From Senimuribacter intestinalis (GTDB lineage: Bacteria > Bacillota > Clostridia > Peptostreptococcales > Anaerovoracaceae), in contig CALPCJ010000005.1 of assembly GCA_943192975.1 (NCBI GenBank), forward strand, positions 186,001 to 250,000: a stretch of DNA of 64,000 nt. Reading direction: 5' to 3'. The position numbers were made by a program, and so were the translations under genes. The notes under the pieces were generated by a model. The model made no database searches and was not told the DNA's origin. It saw only the letters and a list, made by a program, of their open reading frames with translations. Within the stretch, counting starts at the first letter, position 1; each line of letters starts with the position of its first letter. Below are positions 25,282 through 34,500 of this stretch, piece after piece.

Positions 25282-25473
25282 TTATTTATTCAAATCAATT
25301 ACATCATAATCACTGTCAGGCAGTCCTTCAACATAGCACAATCCGACTGGTTCTATTACGACATTATCATTAATTATGGAAATATCCAGGTTACCATTTT
25401 TCAATTCACCTTTTACAAGCAGCACGACCTCTTCATCTGTGAGACTAATTCCTTTTCTTTTTAAGATTCTCAT
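25282..25473 (-). CDS. Small hypothetical prophage protein
   Basis: A 63-residue protein with a TGAGGTGAT ribosome site directly before its ATG. It has a basic N-terminus and an acidic C-terminus and no recognised domain. It lies beyond the tail-operon terminator, at the very edge of the prophage, where lysogenic conversion genes are often found. Function unknown. Confidence 0.55.
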   Translation of the reverse strand: MRILKRKGISLTDEEVVLLVKGELKNGNLDISIINDNVVIEPVGLCYVEGLPDSDYDVIDLNK

Positions 25474-25512
25474 TTTATCACCTCAGATTCATTATATCAA
25501 AAAACAAGAAAA

Positions 25513-25536
25513 ACGGCAGGATTAATTTCCTGCCGT
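25513..25536 (-). terminator. Terminator of the late (structural) operon
   Basis: On the minus strand ACGGCAGG-(n8)-CCTGCCGT is followed by TTTTTCTTGTTTTTT, 45 bp past the last tail gene. Confidence 0.9.
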
Positions 25537-25580
25537 ACGGTAATCTTCTATGCTACTTTAGCAATGAGTTCATCATATTT

Positions 25581-25991
25581 TTACTCTGTCACTTCCCGCC
25601 AAAGGCTTTCCGTTCCTACCGCGCCCGGTTCCCAAACGTTATTATTAACCAGCGACTCCCAAGTTTTACCGTTGTGGCTCACCTTATCACCCTTGCTGTA
25701 GGCGTTTGTGCTGTCAGGCTGTTCCCAAGCCGGGATTACGTCCGGGTTTGGTATCAGCACCTTTGACCAGAGGCTAGGACTATCTGGCGGTGTCCACGTC
25801 TCTTGTGTGTCATGGTCCTGCAGGCAGCGGTACAACACACCGTTATATGTAAGCCTGTCCCCAACTTTGACATGGATATCCGGACGCCATACTGGATACC
25901 AGTCTGCATGTTTTACTGCTACCTCATCAGGAGCGGTTGGCAAGGTTCCTTTAAGCATCCCTATCAATTCTTTTTGTTTATTAGTCAACAT
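25581..25991 (-). CDS. Carbohydrate-binding tail-tip accessory protein
   Basis: This 136-residue protein contains two small repeats resembling chitin-binding type 3 (CBM5/12-like) modules. Each has a short G-D-x-(V/L)-x-(Y/H)-N-G strand followed by a conserved Trp (VGDRLTYNGVLYRC and KGDKVSHNGKTWES). Similar proteins sit at the end of tail operons in Firmicutes phages, where they are thought to help adsorption. It overlaps the upstream gene by 11 bp. Confidence 0.7.
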   Translation of the reverse strand: MLTNKQKELIGMLKGTLPTAPDEVAVKHADWYPVWRPDIHVKVGDRLTYNGVLYRCLQDHDTQETWTPPDSPSLWSKVLIPNPDVIPAWEQPDSTNAYSKGDKVSHNGKTWESLVNNNVWEPGAVGTESLWREVTE

Positions 25992-26319
25992 TTTTCGCTA
26001 CCTCCCGTTTAATTTCGTCCACAGCTTCGTTTTTTATTGCGCAATAAATCTCATTAGATATTCCATAGATATTTCGTTGTGGCGTTTCTTTCGTTGGCAC
26101 TTTGTAAAATCCTGTATCTGGATGATAACAATATTCAAACGGAGATATCTCATCTCCGGTGTCAACATTATTATAAATGTTAATATCAAAGGCAAATGAT
26201 ACTTTGCTACCATCATCTAAAGTCAGTCTTGGATTTTTAAAGTAGTCACTTTCATCTGTGCTCCTGCCGATTCCTACAACGATATCGTTTGCATCGGTGA
26301 TAATTATTCTTTCGCTCAT
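25981..26319 (-). CDS. Fibre-associated small protein B
   Basis: This 112-residue protein has no recognised family. Its C-terminus (PQRNIYGISNEIYCAIKNEA) resembles that of the 97-residue protein following the other fibre gene (PSENLYGLTDEQYRGIVDNV). Each fibre gene is therefore followed by a protein with this tail, which suggests a matched accessory or assembly partner. Start has AAGGGGG before it. Confidence 0.6.
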   Translation of the reverse strand: MSERIIITDANDIVVGIGRSTDESDYFKNPRLTLDDGSKVSFAFDINIYNNVDTGDEISPFEYCYHPDTGFYKVPTKETPQRNIYGISNEIYCAIKNEAVDEIKREVAKNVD

Positions 26320-26328
26320 TTTTCCCCC

Positions 26329-27585
26329 TTAAACGCCTAAAATTTTAAGATTATCCGAGTATCTAGGTACTGTATTTAGCGATATCCCGTTACATTTGCC
26401 GCCTGACTTTGCTATCTCATAGCCCGGTGCCATCACACAAGCATATATGTCTTTATCTGCGCAAATAAAGCATTTGGGAGATCCTGCTTCGCTCGTTATG
26501 GCAGGGTAATAATTGTACTTTATTTTAGTTTCCGTTTTAAAAGTGCCTTTGTTTTGGATGTTAAGCCCACCTGATGTTGCTTGCACTCCTGTAATCGTAA
26601 CACTTGTTTCGTATGTATTTGTCGCTACATACTTGATATCTGATGATACATGATACAAGTCGTCTCCCACATTACAGATTGCATTTCCGACATCGTATCT
26701 ATAATTTGGTAATACATACGGCACAGACGATGCAGTCACGTCAAGTGTGTCTAAATCGTACGATACTCTGAACAGGTTGCCGTTCGCAATCGGCACATAT
26801 ACGGAGCCATTAGACAATTGCAAAATGATTCTGCCGTGCGATATCCCGCTATCGGTTGCTGACATCAAAGTCGGTGTGCCCTCTGTAATCGTGCCATCTG
26901 TATCAATGCGCAGTAATTTTAAATACCAAGATTTTGTGTTCCCGCCGGTAGAATATACCAATATTGTGCTATCGGACAACTTTACAGTATCGTGCGCCTT
27001 TTCTATTTTTGTGGCACTAACCTCCGTTAGCTCCATATGTTCCCTATCAATTCTAAATATCCCATTTACGCAATCTCCGGTATTGCTGACAATCAGATCA
27101 TCATACATAAAATGCGACTGTGCATGGTAAGTCCTGCTCTGCGTTGTCGGGTTGATAACCACATACTGGATTGACAAGTCATCCTCGTTTACTTTTGCAT
27201 ACGTCGCTACCGTTTTGCCGTAATCGCTTCCGCCGCCCCGGAGAAGAAAACATCCTAAACCTTTTGGATCTGGCGTTATACTGGTCAATGCATCTCCATA
27301 TACACTATTAATACCTGTATCTACAGCTTCCCCCAGAGAAAACACGCCATCTCTGTATTTGAACACTTGTAGATAGCGGCTCGATGCGACGATATAGATA
27401 TCTTTCCCTAGGCTGCAAATTTGAGCCCCCTTTGACAGTACTGCAATAGAGATTTGTCCTATTTTTTGCATATTGCCCGCCTCTAGCAGCGATACAAAAT
27501 TCATTCTTTCAATAGGTTCAAGGCTTTTTTGATTATTTTTTTCAATTCCATTTTTCACTTTTAAGCCTTGACCCCCCCCCGACAT
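26329..27585 (-). CDS. Distal tail fibre / receptor-binding protein, probably phase-variable (currently out of frame with its best start)
   Basis: A 418-residue frame of short beta repeats, resembling a WD/kelch-type propeller, at the fibre position. Its first ATG (27585) has no ribosome site. The ATG at 27601 has GGAAGGAG nine bases upstream and overlaps the previous stop, but is in another frame and ends after 19 codons. Between the two starts and the body lies a run of nine G (27572-27580). With eight or eleven G, the good start would produce MISVKNVGGG joined to the body. That N-terminus mirrors the sister fibre (MSIGVKNAGGGG). The tract therefore probably switches expression. Confidence 0.75.
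   Translation of the reverse strand: MSGGGQGLKVKNGIEKNNQKSLEPIERMNFVSLLEAGNMQKIGQISIAVLSKGAQICSLGKDIYIVASSRYLQVFKYRDGVFSLGEAVDTGINSVYGDALTSITPDPKGLGCFLLRGGGSDYGKTVATYAKVNEDDLSIQYVVINPTTQSRTYHAQSHFMYDDLIVSNTGDCVNGIFRIDREHMELTEVSATKIEKAHDTVKLSDSTILVYSTGGNTKSWYLKLLRIDTDGTITEGTPTLMSATDSGISHGRIILQLSNGSVYVPIANGNLFRVSYDLDTLDVTASSVPYVLPNYRYDVGNAICNVGDDLYHVSSDIKYVATNTYETSVTITGVQATSGGLNIQNKGTFKTETKIKYNYYPAITSEAGSPKCFICADKDIYACVMAPGYEIAKSGGKCNGISLNTVPRYSDNLKILGV
27572..27580 (-). repeat. Nine-G homopolymer tract at the fibre start
   Basis: The plus strand shows nine consecutive C, the longest G/C homopolymer I noticed in the window, exactly at codons 2-5 of the fibre frame. Such tracts are classic slipped-strand phase-variation sites. 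Confidence 0.85.
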
Positions 27586-27593
27586 TTTTAACG

Positions 27594-27887
27594 CTAATCA
27601 TTATTTCTAACTCCTTCCTGTACCTGCGCAATAACGTTATCTACGATTCCGCGGTATTGTTCATCGGTTAAGCCGTAAAGATTCTCTGATGGTTCTGGTG
27701 TTTCCAGCGTAAGTTCTTCAATCTGCAGCAGACAGTTTTCTTCATATGATTTATTCTTGTTCATTGGTTTGCCATATTTTCCGCGTTGTTTGATCCACCG
27801 ATTTTCTCCAAGGTAAATTTCATACCCATCCCCAAAGATTTCATAGGACAAATTTTTCCCACTTACTATTTTATTTGTTTGTATCAT
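27594..27887 (-). CDS. Fibre-associated small protein A
   Basis: I choose the ATG at 27887 (97 residues), preceded by GGAGG and overlapping the upstream fibre stop, over the in-frame ATG at 27914. No family is recognised. The C-terminal segment NLYGLTDEQY is shared in pattern with the 25981-26319 protein, giving two parallel fibre-plus-partner units. Its stop overlaps the strong start codon at 27601 of the next fibre gene (ATGATTAG). Confidence 0.65.
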   Translation of the reverse strand: MIQTNKIVSGKNLSYEIFGDGYEIYLGENRWIKQRGKYGKPMNKNKSYEENCLLQIEELTLETPEPSENLYGLTDEQYRGIVDNVIAQVQEGVRNND

Positions 27888-28776
27888 CTTCAACCTCCAA
27901 ATAAACTTTTGCATTAACTCTGCGAATACGAGCGTCGCTACCGCAGCATATCAAAGACATATTGTCCGATATACGGTTATCGCCTTGGATTGGTTTGCTT
28001 TTTAACGCAAGTTCGCTCCATGAATTGTTTTTTATATCATAAACCAAAGCTGCCGGCTTTGAAGAATTTACATCCCCGAAATACGCTTTCCCTTTATACG
28101 TTCCTCCGAAATAAAATAAGCCTGAGGCTTTATTTTGTGTCGATAATGATATCCACCTATCATTATCATAGTCATATTTATAAACTTTCTGGTTTTGGGT
28201 ATCGCCATATGTCCCAAATGCAGTATACAACTCTCCTTCATATTCGAAAGGGACGCTCCTTGTTCCTACAACAAGGCTTGATGCCTTTGTCCAACTACCG
28301 TTTTCATATATATAATGATTGTGGTTGTATGTGCTTTGCGACGAACTGTATACATGAAGCCTATCGCCGCAAACACCAAGATTGCCAGCATATCCATATG
28401 GGGCTTCGAGCGCCTCCTTCCAGCTTAAGTCATTATCATCGAACTCATATATTGTCTTATAATTGCCACCAAATGAATTTAACGCATACAATTTTCCCTT
28501 GTACATCGTAGCAACAATGTTAGTTTTCATTGGTAAGTCGGATATCTTTGTCATTGTCCCATCAAGGTTACATTTGTAATGAGTGCCTTGATCCCTTTTA
28601 ATCTGGTGGATCTCTCCGTTGTGCCTGAAAAACGAACTGCTAAGTACAGATGAATTCGCAAGGCATAGTTCGATGTCTACGATTGATGACTCCATAGTTA
28701 ATTCATTTTTAATTTTTTGCCCATCTATTGTGACCTTTGCCCCGCCGCCGCCAGCGTTCTTTACTCCTATGCTCAT
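27871..28776 (-). CDS. Proximal tail fibre / receptor-binding protein with kelch-like propeller
   Basis: This 301-residue protein contains several kelch-type repeats, visible as repeated GKLYALNSFGG, GELYTAFGTYG and GKAYFGD strands with following acidic-aromatic turns (YEFDDNDLSW, YKYDYDNDRW, YDIKNNSW). That predicts a beta-propeller from about residue 50 to 280. The N-terminus MSIGVKNAGGGG probably attaches it to the tail. AAGGTAAG precedes the start. Its role in receptor binding is inferred from place and fold. Confidence 0.72.
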   Translation of the reverse strand: MSIGVKNAGGGGAKVTIDGQKIKNELTMESSIVDIELCLANSSVLSSSFFRHNGEIHQIKRDQGTHYKCNLDGTMTKISDLPMKTNIVATMYKGKLYALNSFGGNYKTIYEFDDNDLSWKEALEAPYGYAGNLGVCGDRLHVYSSSQSTYNHNHYIYENGSWTKASSLVVGTRSVPFEYEGELYTAFGTYGDTQNQKVYKYDYDNDRWISLSTQNKASGLFYFGGTYKGKAYFGDVNSSKPAALVYDIKNNSWSELALKSKPIQGDNRISDNMSLICCGSDARIRRVNAKVYLEVEDDTNK

Positions 28777-28783
28777 TTCTTAC

Positions 28784-29689
28784 TTACCTTTCAATTGTAT
28801 TAGTAGTTTTTGGTACAATTTTGATTATAATAGGGATATCCATTGTCGGGATATCACCTTTTGCAGTCAAAATATTTGCGCCAATTCTGCCAAGTAACAT
28901 AGCCGCGCCAAGCGCTTCAATCTGCTCTTCTGTACATGTGTAGTTGGGCTGTATTTCGATGTCATACAGTGCTGCAGGGTATTCTGTTTCAAAGTTATAG
29001 TTTTTTTCGGTTTGATTCCAGTTCGCTGCAAGCAATGCCCCTTCTTCGTATTGTGCCGCATTCTCAAAACCCTGACCTTGCAAATCAGCAATCATTCCTT
29101 CAATGATATCTTTTTTTTGGTCAATATATCCAGCCGTATTCTCAATTTCTTGTGTAAACCATTCTGTTAAATTATTGTTTTGACCTGTGAACCATTGCTC
29201 GAATTCTTTTTCAAATTCGCTGTAATTTGCTGCAATTTGAGCAAATATATTATCAAGGTCAAGCTGCGGGGCTTCGGCAATCAACGATGTTATTGTTGTA
29301 CCTGACCACTGAAAACGACAAAATGGGAATTGATACACATTGCCGCCACCATCAAGATCTTCTTGTACTAAATCTTCCGTGTTTAACACTTTGATATATC
29401 CCTGTCTAAACTCTTCAATAGTATTTTCTTTTGACAGGTCAATCTCATAAACAATTCTGTTAAAGCCCTCTGCAAAACCTCTGTCAGACGCTATTGCCTC
29501 GTTCTCTTCCACATTCAGCAGTCTTCCTTGTATAAAAAAATAGCCTGGACTAATGGTTACTTGCGTATCATCATGCGACACGCTGCACCCTTTAGTCACG
29601 CCGTTTTGCTTATTTAGAAAAACGTTTTGAAAGTGAGCAAAGTCTGAAGAATAGAATGTCTGTTCTGAAAAAGTGATTCCTCTAATCAT
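28784..29689 (-). CDS. Baseplate / upper fibre protein
   Basis: This 301-residue protein begins MIRGITFSEQTFYSSDFAHF, typical of baseplate proteins that follow the tail-associated protein in Firmicutes siphophages. A beta-rich N-terminal half (to about 140) is followed by a helical region rich in Glu and Trp, then a short C-terminal beta segment. It probably links the tail tip to the fibres. Overlaps the upstream stop by 4 bp. Confidence 0.6.
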   Translation of the reverse strand: MIRGITFSEQTFYSSDFAHFQNVFLNKQNGVTKGCSVSHDDTQVTISPGYFFIQGRLLNVEENEAIASDRGFAEGFNRIVYEIDLSKENTIEEFRQGYIKVLNTEDLVQEDLDGGGNVYQFPFCRFQWSGTTITSLIAEAPQLDLDNIFAQIAANYSEFEKEFEQWFTGQNNNLTEWFTQEIENTAGYIDQKKDIIEGMIADLQGQGFENAAQYEEGALLAANWNQTEKNYNFETEYPAALYDIEIQPNYTCTEEQIEALGAAMLLGRIGANILTAKGDIPTMDIPIIIKIVPKTTNTIER

Positions 29690-30741
29690 TTTTTCTTTTC
29701 AACTCCCTTCAATTTTTCAATCAATGTAACTTTAAGATTGCCAAGTTTCACGTTTACCACTGAACTGCTATTAGCACGCTCTGTTGCCGTAATAATTGAA
29801 TCTCTAATGCCGCTAGCGGTCTTTACGGTGCATTTATGACCGACATAGATATCCGTAGCATCAATTAGCTTTGATCGCAGGACAAGGTCAAATTCAATTT
29901 TATGATTGTAACTGTTTCCAGTAAATTTATCCCTTGCCTCCTGAATCATCGTGGCTTCGTCTTCTGCCTTTGAAACGATAACGTCAGTTGTTCCTTTCGC
30001 TCTCTCAGGATCATTCATGTTTTCTGTAATGGTTCGATCGGTGCGTAGGAAGAAATGCCTAATACTTTCCGTTGTCACTTCGTTCACTGTTTTCTGCCAC
30101 ACCACAGTCAATTTTGTCAATGCTTTAACATCAATCTGCTCCGTCAGGTTAATCACCTGCGGTATCCCCGTATCAATCAGAAGCGGGGTTTGTTCCTTCT
30201 TTTCGATGCTTATTGCTAAATACTCTGCAGCAAACTCAAAATCAACAAATATCCCGTAGTTTGTCAGCACATTACCAATGTAGGTACACAAGTTATAGAT
30301 TCCACCGTCTTCTACATCTACTTTTGCTGCAATAGGTGTATGCGTCACCGCAGTTACATTCAGATACCCAGTATTGACCAGCTGATCTTCGTTCATGATC
30401 CAGTTCCTACGGATTTGCGCTGCAATAAAGTCCTCAATTCCTGTTTGCAAAAACGATTCATCTGCCAGCACTATTTTTTGGTCGAACAATGTCTGCATTT
30501 CAAGTAACGTAATCGTATACTCGCTGTGATCTTTTTCATTTTCGATTGCACTGATAATGCCCTGAAATACTATTACGCCATCATTCAACAACACAAAATC
30601 ATCTTCTGCTGCAACCGGCTTGCGTGCCAGCATAATCTGACTTTTACCACCATAATCGGAATCACACGAAATGCTGTGTTGTACAACCGTTAAAGTATCG
30701 GAAAGAGTGTAAGAATGGCGTGATATGATATTCGCAATCAT
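29686..30741 (-). CDS. Tail-associated protein (gp37/Tal-like hub)
   Basis: About 351 residues. I place the start at 30741 (GGGGG nine bases upstream) instead of the frame's first ATG at 30771, which lies inside the Dit gene. The sequence (DDFVLLNDGVIVFQGIISAIEN and many alternating strands) matches siphovirus ReqiPepy6 gp37-like hub proteins that follow Dit. No peptidase motif is seen, so it is structural. Confidence 0.68.
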   Translation of the reverse strand: MIANIISRHSYTLSDTLTVVQHSISCDSDYGGKSQIMLARKPVAAEDDFVLLNDGVIVFQGIISAIENEKDHSEYTITLLEMQTLFDQKIVLADESFLQTGIEDFIAAQIRRNWIMNEDQLVNTGYLNVTAVTHTPIAAKVDVEDGGIYNLCTYIGNVLTNYGIFVDFEFAAEYLAISIEKKEQTPLLIDTGIPQVINLTEQIDVKALTKLTVVWQKTVNEVTTESIRHFFLRTDRTITENMNDPERAKGTTDVIVSKAEDEATMIQEARDKFTGNSYNHKIEFDLVLRSKLIDATDIYVGHKCTVKTASGIRDSIITATERANSSSVVNVKLGNLKVTLIEKLKGVEKKK

Positions 30742-30745
30742 TCTT

Positions 30746-31576
30746 TTATACCCCCTTGTAGTACTTTTCAAGATTCATGACGATATTGTTCATTTTTCCC
30801 GTATCACAGCGAAAGTATATGTTGCAATCACCTTGCGGCAGCTTGAAAAAGTTGTCATTCATAAAATCAAGACAGTCTTTGCGATCTTCTCCATTAACTT
30901 CGATGAATAGGTCATCATCGAAGGTGCTGAAGGTCAATTTTTCATCAGACCGAAGGCTGATATTGAATCGTACCTGATGCACCAGCTTATTGTCTTGATA
31001 AACCATCAAAATAGGATTTGTGCAGTATCCTGTGAAAGATACCACAAAAGGACTTTTAACGTGCCCGTCATTATGGAATGAAAAGTAAACATAATTCAGA
31101 TCATTGAATCGTGTTTCCCATTTAAAATCCCATCTTACTTCTCTTTCTGCCCGCTGGATGCGGTATTCGAATTCTTCTTCTGTGTAGAACAGCGACTTGC
31201 ATTTGAATGTAAGCGGCACCTGAAACTGCTGCCGCATGTTGTATCCGCCTTTTTCAATGCTCACCAAATCTACATCAGCAAAATACTCAACGCCGACCCC
31301 TGATGGTTCATAGATTAACACCAGCGATTTTGCAGCAGTAACAAATGCTACAAAATCCTGAAATGTGTTGTACATTCGCTTCGGAAAAACCAGCGTGCCC
31401 GATAATTCGGGCTGCGCCAGTTCCATATTGTTGTTGATCCACAAGTCGCCAACTTTTAAATAATCGGCATCGTATTTGATTCCGAAGCCGCTAGGCTGCG
31501 TAAAGAAACCGTCTTCTGCGCTATTCATGCCTTTTCTAGCGCCTTTTTCATTCATTAGGTAGAATTTACTAGCCAT
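30746..31576 (-). CDS. Distal tail protein (Dit)
   Basis: This 276-residue protein directly after the tape measure has the siphovirus tail-component (Dit) pattern. An N-terminal beta ring domain contains ELSGTLVFPKRMYNTFQDF, followed by a galectin-like C-terminal domain ending in a repeated beta segment. It forms the hub that joins the tail tube to the baseplate. The ribosome site is GGGGGTGATTT. Confidence 0.78.
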   Translation of the reverse strand: MASKFYLMNEKGARKGMNSAEDGFFTQPSGFGIKYDADYLKVGDLWINNNMELAQPELSGTLVFPKRMYNTFQDFVAFVTAAKSLVLIYEPSGVGVEYFADVDLVSIEKGGYNMRQQFQVPLTFKCKSLFYTEEEFEYRIQRAEREVRWDFKWETRFNDLNYVYFSFHNDGHVKSPFVVSFTGYCTNPILMVYQDNKLVHQVRFNISLRSDEKLTFSTFDDDLFIEVNGEDRKDCLDFMNDNFFKLPQGDCNIYFRCDTGKMNNIVMNLEKYYKGV

Positions 31577-34500
31577 TTAATAAATCACCCCCAAATCTTT
31601 GTTCACAGCCTTGCTTATCTCTTTACTGTTTAAATAGACTTTCGTATCCTTGTCTAAAATCGCCTGCAGGATTGCTTTCAGTACTGCTACCAGTTCGCCG
31701 TTTTGCTCTGACACTGCCTGACGAATATATCCCAGTAACACATCAATCGGCGCAATCGCTTCCGCTCCTGCTTCGCCGCCAAGATGGTAAGTGCCAGATT
31801 TAGGGCTGTAGCCGAATATCGTTGGTTCTGTCAAAATGCCCCCAGCAGCGTGCTTTGATATTGTTTTTGTTGCCTTTTTGGTGTTCTTTGATTTTGGACT
31901 TGCATCAGTACTCTGCACTCCATCTACAGAGGACAACGCATTCTGCATCTCCTGAACAGCATTTTTGACAGACTGCGCTGCACTGTTCATTTTGCTTTTG
32001 ATATTATTAAGAATCTGGCTAAACTTTTCCGATACAGTGCTAGACATACTTCCCGTCTTACTTTTGAAGCTGTCCATCATGGTTTTCAAGGTTTCAACAG
32101 TCGCTTCTGCAGCCGCAGAAGTCTTTTCCTTGATTGTCTTACTAATGCTTGAAAACTTCTTTTTCGTTGTTGTCTGCATGCTGTCCAGCGTCTGCTGATA
32201 ATTGTTCATTGCAGCTTCGATATCTGCAAGGACTTCACTTCCCAGTTCCTCAGTTGCCTGATCTTTCGCCTGTTGTTGCCGCTGGTTGTATAACTCAACA
32301 TACTTTTGCAACTGATCTTCGGTCATGCTATTGATTGCCTTAACCTGCTGTAAGCTATTAACGCCCATGTCCTGTATTGCCTTGAATAAATCAGTATCGC
32401 CGATTTTATCTTTAAGTGCAGATATGTTTGTTTCGTACTCAGCCAAAGCATCTACCTGAGACTGCAGATTGTTGATTAGTTTGTCACCCGTCAGAGGGTT
32501 CTCTTCATCAACTTCCTGCTTGAATTCATCAAATAAACTGAATGCGCTTAAAATCTCTTTGGTTCTGTCAACAATCTTCTGATTTGCCGCTTCGATAGCA
32601 TCAGCGTAAGTTCTTTCGGCTTCTGCCAGTTGTTCCATATAGCTTTCATGGGCTTCATAGTACTTCTTATCCGCTTCAACTCTGGCTTCAGACCCTTTCT
32701 TTGCAGTCTTGCGTATTTGATCCCAGTAAGCCATCTCATCAGCAATACTCAGATTGTTGTATGTCTTATAGCGTTCCAGCCGCTTTTCTGCTTTTTCGAC
32801 AAGTTCATCTTCGATTTTCTTCTGCTCTTTGGCAAGCTTTTTCTTCGCAGCAAGATATTGCTTATCAGCTTCAAGTTTGGCAGCAGATCCTTTTTTACAT
32901 TGTTTTCTTACTGCATCCCAGTATTCCACTTCATCTACAAGATTCATTTTCTTGTATGTCTTGCCTGCTTCAAGTCTTCTTTTCGCTTCTTTGATTATCA
33001 GCGCAGATATTTCGCTTGACTTTTTCTTTGCGTTAGCCTTTGCGGTTTCGATTCCACTGACCAGACCATTCGCAATGGACTTTCCAAGATTTTTCTTTGA
33101 TGCATTTAATACCGCCTTTTTCGATTTTTCTAATCCAGAGACAACACCCAAAGCAAGGTTTTTGCCGACCTGCTTTTCCATGACTGTAGACGGGGAATGA
33201 ATGCCAAAGAAAGATTTAATACCATCAAGAATCGACTTACCGAATCCCTTAATTTTGGACAGTACCCAGTCTTTTACGTTTCCGATTCCATTCCAAAGCC
33301 CTTTCACAAGGTTTTTGCCGATCGAAAGCATCTTGCCAGGAAGTTTTCCAATCACACCTGCTATTTCCGTCACAATTGCATTGGCGGCGGATTTTAAATT
33401 CGCAGTATGCTTGATAATGCTCACCAGTTTGCTTATTGCCTGTTTGCCTAGATCAAATAATCTTTTGGGTAAGGTTTTAATTACATTTACGATGGTATCC
33501 TTTACCTTTGTTCCTGCCGTCTTAACAAACCCAATGGCTCCAACTATACCATTTTTCAAAAAAGTAATTATCTGCTTACCAATTTTAAGCCAATTAAATG
33601 CCAGTAAAACATCAACGACCGCCTTAATGATTTTCGGGATATTAGACACCAATGTCGGAATCGCCTGTATCAAACCTTTTGCCAAAGTTAAAATCAACTT
33701 GCCTGCCGTTGCTAACAGCTTCGGCGCATTGTCGTTAATGATACTTGCAATATTGCTGACGATTGTCGGCACCTTGGCAATCAATGATGGCAGGCTGTCC
33801 ATTAAGCCTTTCGCCAAATTCACGATTAAGTTTAGCCCTGACTGTATCAACTGCGGGGCATTATCTTTAAGCGTCGTTGTCAGGTTTAAAATGATATCAA
33901 GTGCCCTGTTGATTAAGTTCGGCAGGTTATTTTTGATTCCCTCTCCCAACTTGTTAATCAAGTTTGCCCCTGACTGCATCATCTGCGGCAGGTTGTTTTG
34001 TAAGGCTGTAAGTAATGTCGACCCAATAGCTTTGACCATTGACACCGCCGATGATAACAGACTTGGCAGAATCTGCATCAGCATCGACGGCAACTTTTGC
34101 AGTATTGGTGGCACGATTGTTTCAATCAGTGTACCGATACTTTCAAGCGTAGTCTGGATACGTGGTATCAGATTGTCACCCACGGTCAAAATGCTGTTAC
34201 CCAGATTTTGGGTCAGCTGCTTCATGTCCTGATCGCCCGCTGCAAGCCCTACCAGGAAATTCTCCCATGCGGACTTTGCACTGGCAATAGATCCCTGAAT
34301 AGTGGTGCTGGCTTCAAGAGCAGTTGTGCCCGTAATACCAAGATTGTTTTGTATTTCATGGATAGCCAGAATCATCTGGTCGAATGTGACATTATCCAGA
34401 CTGTCAATTTTCTCTTTTAAGATACCCGAATCATTGATTAGGCGTATCATTTCGGTCTGTGTGCCACCATAACCAAGTTTTAGGTTGTCCAGCATGGTGT

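Noticed and set aside
25282..25473. Toxin-antitoxin pair at the left prophage edge
   Set aside because: Only one small gene is present and it matches no toxin or antitoxin pattern I can recognise.
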